From the NCBI GenBank assembly GCA_002099365.1, contig MSED01000003.1:868001-932000 (forward strand): a stretch of 64,000 bases of DNA, read 5' to 3'. The translations under genes and the position numbers were made by a program. Origin of the DNA: Phialophora verrucosa. Lineage: Eukaryota > Ascomycota > Eurotiomycetes > Chaetothyriales > Herpotrichiellaceae. The number at the start of each line of letters is the position of its first letter. The first letter of the stretch is position 1. The notes under the pieces are model-generated. The model saw only the letters and a program-made list of their open reading frames with translations. It was not told the origin of the DNA and did no database searches. Of this stretch, positions 56,723-64,000 are shown in pieces.

Positions 56723-58253
56723 TTTGCGTCCTGGTTTCACTGATACATACGTTGGCTAGGCACGAGTGAAGTCAGCCTCCAACACCAAGGTAGAACAAGC
56801 AGAAATGTAAGAATGCTTAAAGAGAGGGCTCAAGACCAGGCCGCCTGCCAAGCCACAAAACCGCCTGCCTGCCTCAGCCTCTGGTCAGAGATGAAGCTAA
56901 TTATGGATTCAATCGACGCCAACATAAGTTTGAGAGAGTCTCTTAACGCATGCCTTACGCCCTTCTTCGTTCTGTGTTCTGCAAAGCATATTCTTCCTCC
57001 ATGTTTTGCTGAAATTCGTTTAATCACAAAGTCTGCGCACTTGCACTCTTCACTCCCATATCGAAGCCTTGGAGGTTCCTCACGTCCTATTTTGTACAAC
57101 GTATTGCTTTGCGCCTCCACCTACGCAGCACGCGATGGGTCGCGTGCCTCAAAAAGCTTTGATTCATCCACGTTTGTCACAGATCGGGTACATATCGTGA
57201 TGACAAAGATGTTGCTTTCAACATGAGCGAAATGGCGACAGTCCCAAACCTGAACATCCGCGGTGATGGTGTTCAGCGGTCACGACAATCCTATTGGCAT
57301 CCATTGTGCAAGCTTGCTTATCGGATGCTGACTTGTTACAATGGCAGAGTAAATTCCTTCCGGCCATGGTAATGCAATGTCCAGACCATTGCCGCTTCCT
57401 TGCTAAGGGTGATCCGCCGGTATGCGTTATGACCAAGCTCTTATAGAAGTGCTCATCAGGACGGGAACCCCAAAATTGGACAGGGCTTGGATGCAAGTAG
57501 CGTCAAGTCTCCATAGACCACACACCTATAAAGAGAGGAGCGGGGTAAGACAGAGAGAGAACCGCAAATCTGTGTGAATCTGCTTCTTTTGGTTCTCATC
57601 ACGCGCTCATACCGAGCAGATATCGCTAAATCGCCATCGACACAATTGAGATTGTAGGCACTTTCCAGCGGTGCTTCTGCTTGCAGAGCACTCTCGCACC
57701 AATATCCGTGCTCCTGCTGCTGACTCAACCGGTCCTCGTTTCGATGATATGTGCATGAACCCGCGATCCCCTGTGTCCGACAACGCGCAGGGTTCCAGCC
57801 AGGACTCGGATAGTTGCAAAATGCTTGGTGGACCGCGGCATCCAAGCTCGTCGTTGTAGGTCGCTGACTAGCAGATTCGTTTGCCCATCAGATCGATATG
57901 GAGCATTATCTGCCTTAGTATCTAGCATAATGCCCTTCTGAGAGAAGAGAGTATCCTATACTTGGGCCTGGCTCGTGTTGATTGCACGCTCGTCACGGTC
58001 TGTACCATCGAAAACCTGATGCAGAGCTCTTGAGTCGAGTGTGATGGACCGTATATCACTGAAATGTCGAGTGCGCTGTCAAAAATGCGCTTCGCAGAGT
58101 GCTGAGACTATTAGCCCAACATGTTCAACGCCGGGTTAATTCGTAGTGAGTCGGTTGGTACTGTAGTTGGTCAGGGGAGGCATCCGAGCAGATTTTCTGG
58201 GCGAGCACCGCCATGGAATGGATAGTAAACGAGTCCTTGGGAAGTGTCCCCTT
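56723..58253. other. 1.5-kb intergenic region
   Basis: Several short frames on both strands (for example 56813-57226 plus and 57456-57845 minus) lack family features or splice support. I see no RNA gene or repeat. Confidence 0.45.
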
Positions 58254-58889
58254 TCATAGATCTTTCAGTAACGCCTCTTCCAGTGGCTTCAACCCATCAA
58301 TCATAGCCTCAAGCTTCTCATCCATCTTCTTGAGTTCATCCTTCTTCCTCGTGTTCTCCTTTACCAACGCCTCTTTGGTTTTGACTAACTCCAGCCTCTC
58401 CTGCTCCATCTTCTCGCGCTCTTGCTTTTCGTGCTCGATCCGCAGTGGCATCAGCTCTTGCTCCGACGATTCAGCTTGATCAGGAAACATGGCCAGATAC
58501 TCATCCAGCGGCCGTAGTGGCAGATGTGTGTAGGCATGATCATAACCTTCGCAAGCGCCAATTTCACCCATCAGATGTCTCTGCTCGTAGTACAGATTCT
58601 GGAGTTGTAGGAGTAACCGGTCAACCTCTTGCCTTGCTTCTGCTGTCTCTTGTTTGGTCGCTCTTGCTCCAAACGCTGCTTGCCGTTGTTGACCTCGCAG
58701 TTTCGCCAGATATGCATTCAGTATCTTCTGATGTTGCGCGAGTTCAAGCTTCAGCTCAGGTGAGGGAGTCGTGGTTGTCGCATGCTCTTCGAGCCATGAA
58801 AGGACGGACAGCGTCTTTGCTAAGGTCGCCTGCGACGTCTGTAGCAGGGGTTGTAGGTTCGGGTCTCTGATCTGATCTCCGACTGCCAT
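58254..58889 (-). CDS. THOC5: THO complex subunit THOC5-like protein
   Basis: A single exon of 211 residues from the ATG at 58887-58889; the open frame continues upstream without an ATG. The protein is almost wholly helical: LLLQLQNLYYEQRHLMGEI followed by CEGYDHAYTHLPLRPLDEYLAMFP is the THOC5/FMIP signature. A long Glu/Lys/Arg coiled coil (EHEKQEREKMEQERLELVK) makes up the C-terminal 80 residues. THOC5 is part of the THO/TREX complex coupling transcription to mRNA export in the nucleus. The fungal protein is much shorter than the animal one, keeping only the coiled-coil core. It is divergent from the m3C methyltransferase gene, with only 203 bp between start codons. Confidence 0.85.
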   Translation of the reverse strand: MAVGDQIRDPNLQPLLQTSQATLAKTLSVLSWLEEHATTTTPSPELKLELAQHQKILNAYLAKLRGQQRQAAFGARATKQETAEARQEVDRLLLQLQNLYYEQRHLMGEIGACEGYDHAYTHLPLRPLDEYLAMFPDQAESSEQELMPLRIEHEKQEREKMEQERLELVKTKEALVKENTRKKDELKKMDEKLEAMIDGLKPLEEALLKDL

Positions 58890-59092
58890 GTTCGCGCCTC
58901 TTAATATCGAAACCAGGATCCAGGCTTTGTTTGCGGAGTTGGGTGGCAGGAAGGGAAGAGAGGACGTGGGTTGGGAAGTTGTCTCGCTGTCTTGGATCAC
59001 GCCCGTGGATGTCTAGCCAATCGGAGTGGGCAATCAACGGTGAAATATTTCTCGAGGTCGGTCACAATTTATTCTTCTCAAGCGTTCAAAAC
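58890..59092. promoter_or_regulatory. Compact divergent promoter, THOC5 / tRNA m3C methyltransferase
   Basis: Only 203 bp lie between the two start codons. The methyltransferase frame stays open through this DNA, with another in-frame ATG at 59009. The promoter elements were not resolved. Confidence 0.5.
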
Positions 59093-60154
59093 ATGGCGCC
59101 AGACAGGGGACTCGAGGACGCGGTCGCTTCACTGAACCTCGTATCGCAAGATGACGCCAGCAAAGACGTTACTGACTTGAGCAATCCTCATCCTCATGCA
59201 GTGACAATTCCGCCTCACCTCTCGCATGACCCCGCCACGAACGCAAAGCAGACAGATCCCTTCCAATTCGGACAGCGTTACCTGTCGGAGCAGGACGATG
59301 TCTTCAAGTACAATGCCTGGGACCATGTAGTCCCCGACGCTGCTCACTATGAATTCTGCGAGGCACAATATGCCGCGCAACGTGAGGCTCCCGTCTCTGA
59401 CTTTGACCGAGCGCGCTTCAACGACAACCCAGAAAAATGGTGGGATTTATTCTACAAGCAGAAAACGAGTACATTCTTCAAGGATAGAAAGTGGCTGGTC
59501 CAGGAATTCCCAATACTCAAACAAGCCACAAGGCAGGACGCTGGGAAGCAAGTCATCCTCGAAGTAGGCGCCGGAGCAGGGAACACTGCGTTTCCTATCC
59601 TGAGGATGAACGAGAACCCGCACTTGAAGCTTTTCGCAGTCGACTTCAGCAAGAAGGCTGTCGAGACGATGAGAAATACAGAAGATTACGCAGACTCCAA
59701 CGGAATCATGGCCGCCGAGACCTGGGATGTTGCTGGAGAGTCGCTACCGGCCGGGGTCGAGGAAGGCAGCGTCGACATTGTGATAATGATATTTGTTTTC
59801 TCAGCACTCAACCCGAAACAGTGGCAGCAAGCAGTGACAAACATCCAACGCGTTCTCAAGCCCGGAGGTGAACTGTTATTCCGAGACTACGGGAGAGGCG
59901 ATCTTGCACAGGTTCGCTTTAAAGCCGGAAGGTGGATGGAGGACAACTTCTATGTTCGTGGAGATGGCACCAGAGTCTACTTCTTCGAGAAAGAGGAGCT
60001 CGAGGGGATCTGGGCAAGGGGATTCGACGTTTTGAACCTGGACGTGGATCGACGGCTGATCGTCAACCGGCAGCGGCGCATCAAGATGTACCGTTGCTGG
60101 ATTCAAGGGCGGTTCCGGAAAAAGGCATGCTCGGACGAAGATGGGGCATTCTAG
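59093..60154 (+). CDS. TRM140: tRNA (cytosine-32) N3-methyltransferase, TRM140/METTL2 type
   Basis: A single exon of 353 residues from the ATG at 59093; an in-frame ATG at 59009 would add 28 residues. I chose 59093 for its good context (AAAACATGGCG) and because homologues start near there. The N-terminal region has RYLSEQDDVFKYNAWDHV, and NPEKWWDLFYK at about 112-122, the METTL2/6/8 hallmark. SAM motif I is VILEVGAGAGNTAFPIL at about 154-170. VDFSKKAVE, a VFVFSAL-type motif (MIFVFSALNP) and RVLKPGGELLFRDYGRGD follow. These enzymes make 3-methylcytidine at position 32 of Thr/Ser/Arg tRNAs. The actin-binding extension of yeast Abp140 is absent, as in most fungi. Confidence 0.92.
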   Translation: MAPDRGLEDAVASLNLVSQDDASKDVTDLSNPHPHAVTIPPHLSHDPATNAKQTDPFQFGQRYLSEQDDVFKYNAWDHVVPDAAHYEFCEAQYAAQREAPVSDFDRARFNDNPEKWWDLFYKQKTSTFFKDRKWLVQEFPILKQATRQDAGKQVILEVGAGAGNTAFPILRMNENPHLKLFAVDFSKKAVETMRNTEDYADSNGIMAAETWDVAGESLPAGVEEGSVDIVIMIFVFSALNPKQWQQAVTNIQRVLKPGGELLFRDYGRGDLAQVRFKAGRWMEDNFYVRGDGTRVYFFEKEELEGIWARGFDVLNLDVDRRLIVNRQRRIKMYRCWIQGRFRKKACSDEDGAF

Positions 60155-60999
60155 AGCGGCCTCCTCTCCGTCTAGAAGGGACATCTAAGAGCGACTTGTA
60201 GCGCAAGATCCTGATGATTGGGCCAATCCGGAAGACTGATGAGCAGCATGCGTGAGGAAATATGACCGCGACGTGGATAGACTGCAAAGGATCGAGCACA
60301 TGCCAGCAGAACCAAGTGTCGGGCATCCCTACGCTGTAAATCTGGCCAGTGTGCTTGCAGGAACACAGGGAATGCTGTAGAACGCCCACCAATTGGGATC
60401 GACGAGCCTTGCATGTGAAGAGTTGCTTGCATGAGAACAGTGTGAGAGGAGAAATAATCATCACTGTGTCTGACAGCTGTCATTTGAACTTATTTGTCAC
60501 GTGTATGCCAATTTCGGTCACACTAAGATTGGCGACCACGTGGTCATCCACTCACCGAGCTCCGAGAGTGGCCCAAGCCACCACGGCCGCCTGATTTGCA
60601 CCCTAATCAAATGACGCTGATGCGGTCATCTTCCCGCCCCTTTCGACATTTCAGTCGACGACCTCATGAATTGCCACTCGCTTCTCTTTTGCTTCCCCCA
60701 CCCAACGACTGCCATTGCATATCTACTCAACGTAAATTTACCTCGTAGTGTATATACTTCTACTCTTCACGACTGTCCTTAACTGCTTTAACCCTTTTCT
60801 AGGCCGCATTCTCCCTGGCAGCACAAGTCCGTCATTTGACACGCACGCGACACGCTTACTGCGCCACTGATATAGACACCCTCCCGAGGGCCGCCGAACA
60901 AACGCCTCTTACCGAACTATTGAATCCCTGTGATCAAACGCCGAACCCTCCTTTCCTCTTTCTCTTCAATCGTCTTCCCAAGACTATACAAGCTGCCGC
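60155..60999. promoter_or_regulatory. Intergenic region with two CACGTG boxes, IZH3 promoter
   Basis: The methyltransferase 3' flank and the presumed IZH3 promoter. CACGTG E-boxes occur at 60498-60503 and 60537-60542, about 460-500 bp upstream of the IZH3 start. bHLH factors of the Cbf1, Ino2/4, Pho4 or SREBP type bind such sites; which one, if any, is unknown. Confidence 0.4.
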
Positions 61000-62517
61000 A
61001 TGGTTATTACGATCAAGCCCGACAAGATGTCGTGCGCAACACAGACCGTCCTCTTCGAAGCTACGTCCACCAGTCGCGAGTCCAGCCCGTCCGGCTTTGA
61101 CGAGCGGACAAGCCTTTTACGTCGAGGCAGAAGACATTCCTACAATGCGATCCCTCGCCGGCGGCAGTCAAGTATCTGCAGCGCCGACGCCGTCTTTGTC
61201 CGCGTAGATCTCTTCCTTACCGAGCTCCGGAACAGGCTGGACAGGTTAGAAAAATACCGTCAAGAGAGCCTCACAAATTTCGATGCCCAGTTGGAGCGTG
61301 CTTACCTGGCGCTGAGAGATGTCCGGGATTCTTGTGCGCCCTCGATTTCTGGGGAGCTGTTATGGGGCGCTGCGAGACATCGTGCCCTGATATTGGTGGA
61401 CACGCTCGAGACCCGATACAACGACATCATGCCGTCTCGCGAAGGGTTTGAACAGAAGGCGCAAGAAGGCATGCGATTGATGGAGTCGTATCTTGCCGAG
61501 TTGGAGTCCCGGATGCACGAGAGGAAGAATCAATTGTTTGAGACTGGATGGAGGAAGGTCGATGATTCACTCAACGCCACGAGGGAGATGTTCGAGGACG
61601 GCCTCGATAAAGCCTTGCGCGCAAAAGATATTCTTGCCGAGTCGGTCTCACATGCACTGACACGTGCTGCCGAGACAAGGCTCATCCACTACGAAGATCT
61701 CCCTGTCCCATGGAGGAACAATCCACATATCCTCAAAGGCTACCGCTTCCACAAGACACCGGTCGAATGCCTTGGCTCAATCTTCCACGCCCACAATGAG
61801 ATGGTCAACATTTGGTCGCACGGCATTGGCCTAATTGTTGTGCTTGCCGTGGCATTTTATTTCTATCCCTCGTCAGCAGCATTTCCCCTCTCCAGCAAGA
61901 TGGATGTTCTGGTTGCTGCTTGTTTCTTCGCCGCAGCTTGCAAGTGCCTGATTTGCTCTACGATGTGGCACACCATGAACAGTATTTCAGACAAGTGCCT
62001 TTATGATCGATTTGCGTGCGTCGACTATACAGGCATTTCGCTTCTGGTAGCGGCGAGCATTCTCAGCACTGAATGGACGGCCTTCTATTGCGAACCGGTG
62101 TCCAGGACGATATACATGACCTTAACAGCCGTGCTTGGACTTGCTGGAGCCATCCTTCCCTGGCGAGAGAGCTTTAATCGAGCTGACATGGCTTGGTTCC
62201 GGGTGACATTTTTTGTTACCCTGGCTGTGACCGGCTTTGCACCTGTGCTCCAGCTGAATTATACGCGAGGGCCGGAGTGGACCTTTTACTTCTATGCACC
62301 GATTGCAAAAAGCATGATGGTGTACTTCACAGGCGCGCTCATTTATGCCAGCCAAGTTCCGGAGAAGTGGTGGCCTGGGTCGTTCGACTACATTGGGTGC
62401 AGCCACAATATCTGGCACGTGGCCGTTGTCTTCGGCATCATCTTTCACTACACTGCAATGCAGGAGTTCTTCCAAGGCGCATTCAAAAGGGCAAGCGAGG
62501 GTTGTTGTTTGGGCTGA
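61000..62517 (+). CDS. IZH3: IZH3-like PAQR/hemolysin-III family membrane protein
   Basis: A single exon of 505 residues. Residues 1-230 are hydrophilic and helical with coiled-coil character (VDLFLTELRNRLDRLEKYRQ, MHERKNQLFETGWRKVDDSL), the long N-terminal extension that marks Izh3 among PAQR proteins. The PAQR core follows: HKTPVECLGSIFHAHNEMVN, IWSHGIG in the first helix, a Ser-His pattern (TMWHTMNS), FDYIGCSHNIWHVAVVFG, and a final histidine in FHYTAMQEF. The conserved His residues bind a zinc ion in adiponectin receptors, which are ceramidases. Fungal Izh proteins influence zinc and sterol homeostasis. Seven membrane helices are expected at about 275-480. Confidence 0.93.
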   Translation: MVITIKPDKMSCATQTVLFEATSTSRESSPSGFDERTSLLRRGRRHSYNAIPRRRQSSICSADAVFVRVDLFLTELRNRLDRLEKYRQESLTNFDAQLERAYLALRDVRDSCAPSISGELLWGAARHRALILVDTLETRYNDIMPSREGFEQKAQEGMRLMESYLAELESRMHERKNQLFETGWRKVDDSLNATREMFEDGLDKALRAKDILAESVSHALTRAAETRLIHYEDLPVPWRNNPHILKGYRFHKTPVECLGSIFHAHNEMVNIWSHGIGLIVVLAVAFYFYPSSAAFPLSSKMDVLVAACFFAAACKCLICSTMWHTMNSISDKCLYDRFACVDYTGISLLVAASILSTEWTAFYCEPVSRTIYMTLTAVLGLAGAILPWRESFNRADMAWFRVTFFVTLAVTGFAPVLQLNYTRGPEWTFYFYAPIAKSMMVYFTGALIYASQVPEKWWPGSFDYIGCSHNIWHVAVVFGIIFHYTAMQEFFQGAFKRASEGCCLG

Positions 62518-63097
62518 TGGGCATAGCAGAGTCCTCTGAAGTGTATAAGATACAGTTTTGCATGGCGAGGGCCTTTAATTAAATTGGGTCTGACCTGCTT
62601 TTGCATATCTGCAGGAAAGGACCGCGGTGTTTTTACGGATGCATATATAGAGGCGCAGCTGCGCCAACGTTATTGCACAGGTCAAGTGTTCTAGGGTTCT
62701 TGGAGGCAGAAGAGCCACCTCAATTCATTATGACGATACTCTTAAGGTTTGTCGTGGCAGAGACGGGATCCATTGGTCGCAAGCGATAGCGATGCTCTGC
62801 CAGCCGAATACGACGATTTCCTTTTTGAGAGCCAAAGCCTACGCCGCAGATACATGTCCCTCTTCGTATCAACATCGAGATACGAGACTTGAGCTGAAGA
62901 GAATGTGGCTGCCTGGTGTTCAGAAAGGCAAATTTCGTATTTACCTCTTCCATTATTCTCCCACTTTTTCACCTTCCTAGCCGCGGAGAAGCCTGCAAGC
63001 GGGCCATCGCAGCGCTTCAGGCCAGTCTGGACGATTGACACCGATTCCTCTAGCAGACCTAGGGCGGCAGCACGCCGGCACAAGGCAGCAAATCAAG
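62518..63097. other. Intergenic region
   Basis: The IZH3 3' flank and the promoter of the next gene. No supported gene. Confidence 0.5.
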
Positions 63098-63471
63098 ATG
63101 AAAACAGTTTTCAGAGTTCCCCTCTCGTCGACGTGTCAAGCATCCAAAGGCAAATCCACACCACAGAAAGTCGCATTTCACACAAGGAAGCCGCATAAGA
63201 AGAGTCGGACTGGATGCAAGTCTTGCAAACAACGACGTATCAAGGTTTGTATTTCAATTTGTTCATGCAGGGCTGTGGTTGACTGAGCTGTCGCCTTAGT
63301 GCGATGAGAACAGGAAAGGTGGCTGCTTCAAGTGCCAAAATCATGGGATTGATTGTGACTATGTGAGAGAGTGGCAACCAGATGGAAGGGACTGTGTCCT
63401 TATACCCAAGGCCCACCACCCGTCTTCTCGTCATCCTTTAGCGCGAAACCTCGAAACGACCTACCTGATCG

Positions 63472-63502
<31 letters not shown>

Positions 63503-64000
63503 TGGCTGCAGTGCACAGGCAAGCTCAAGATCTTCAACTCCGCTCAGCCTGACACGCGGCTTGCCCTTTCGTCTCCCACTGGATATTCCGGACAAGATGA
63601 CGCCAGTTATGCAAACGTTCAGCCATTTTGGTACAGTCACAGTCTGCTCTCTCGGATCTGATATGGGCCAAATGATCTCTCGGGGTCCTGCCATGGAGCT
63701 TGCTCTTGAAAAGCCTTACCTGATGCATGCAATCAATGGGGTATCTGCTGATCACCTCTGCCATCTTCTTCCTGCAGCTCAACATCCAGTTCAACATGGC
63801 CAAAGCCAGCTGGCCGCCGGTTATCATTGGCAGAAAGCATTGCAGCTGTTCCGAGACGAGCTGTCTCACGGGGCCACCAAAAAGAATATGGATGGCTTAA
63901 TGTCTGCCGTCATGCTGATATGCGTGCACCAGTTCATGCTCAGTGAGCCTCTGCCCGATCCCAGCAAAAGCTTCATCTACGCACCGCCAGAATCGCGGCG
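63098..64000 (+). CDS. Zn2Cys6 transcription factor, 3' partial
   Basis: Exon 1 63098-63244 and exon 2 from 63300 to the window edge; the 55-nt intron is GT-AG, phase 0, and splits the zinc cluster. The spliced cluster reads GCKSCKQRRIKC then DENRKGGCFKCQNHGIDC, a C-x2-C-x6-C-x7-C-x2-C-x6-C pattern preceded by RKPHKKSRT. This is the type seen in UPC2-like sterol regulators and related factors. A run of ten serines encoded by a (AGC)9 tract follows. Downstream, MELALEKPYLMHAINGVSA and YHWQKALQLFRDEL fit the helical regulatory domain of these proteins. A possible extra 48-nt in-frame intron (63363-63410) cannot be decided. The 3' end is beyond the window. Confidence 0.82.
63474..63500 (+). repeat. 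(AGC)9 microsatellite coding for serine
   Basis: Nine perfect AGC units in frame within the partial Zn2Cys6 gene give a Ser homopolymer. Such tracts often vary in length between strains. Confidence 0.9.

Overview
The window is nuclear DNA of a filamentous ascomycete (Pezizomycotina). Genes are split by short GT-AG introns (mostly 45-110 nt, some with CTRAC branch points). The gene content is typically fungal: Zn2Cys6 regulators, a DUF3602 protein, an allantoate-permease-type MFS carrier and IZH3. No order can be assigned safely. I see no rRNA or tRNA gene, no CRISPR array and no recognisable transposon. Exon coordinates were worked out by hand from reading frame, splice consensus and remembered family sequence.

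Region 1-23.5 kb is mainly housekeeping and gene-dense. In order it holds: the 3' part of a coiled-coil protein; NAA25/MDM20 of NatB (5 exons); a small twin-CX9C COX23-like gene; a 2OG-oxygenase-like protein; proteasome subunit PUP3, whose first coding exon is only the ATG; a TUG/ASPL-type UBX protein; RPL38; a NAT9-type acetyltransferase; POLD2 with two MluI-box (ACGCGT) sites upstream; a Cys-rich secreted protein; a hotdog thioesterase; and an F-box-like protein.

Region 23.8-33.0 kb looks like a small accessory catabolic cluster. It holds a SnoaL-like/MDR oxidoreductase fusion, a Zn2Cys6 regulator, a two-domain GH125-like glycosidase and a divergently transcribed DAL5-type MFS carrier. The glycosidase and the carrier share a 0.63-kb intergenic region with three copies of a 15-bp element built on the palindrome GGGTACCC. 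This is my best candidate for an undescribed system: uptake and processing of a glycosidic compound under local control. It is followed by a frame-broken aminoglycoside-phosphotransferase-like kinase pseudogene (33.6-34.3 kb).

Region 34.6-37.7 kb holds a proline-rich protein gene and ATG5. From 37.7 to 51.6 kb is a gene-poor stretch. Its only plausible gene is a small unknown one at 41.9-42.8 kb, and it is sprinkled with GTACTCGTAC / ACTCCGTACT-like motifs that are rare in the rest of the window.

Region 51.6-64 kb holds a DUF3602 protein, a 7-TM protein, a PPxY protein, a divergent THOC5 / tRNA m3C methyltransferase pair, IZH3, and the 5' part of a second Zn2Cys6 factor that runs off the window.
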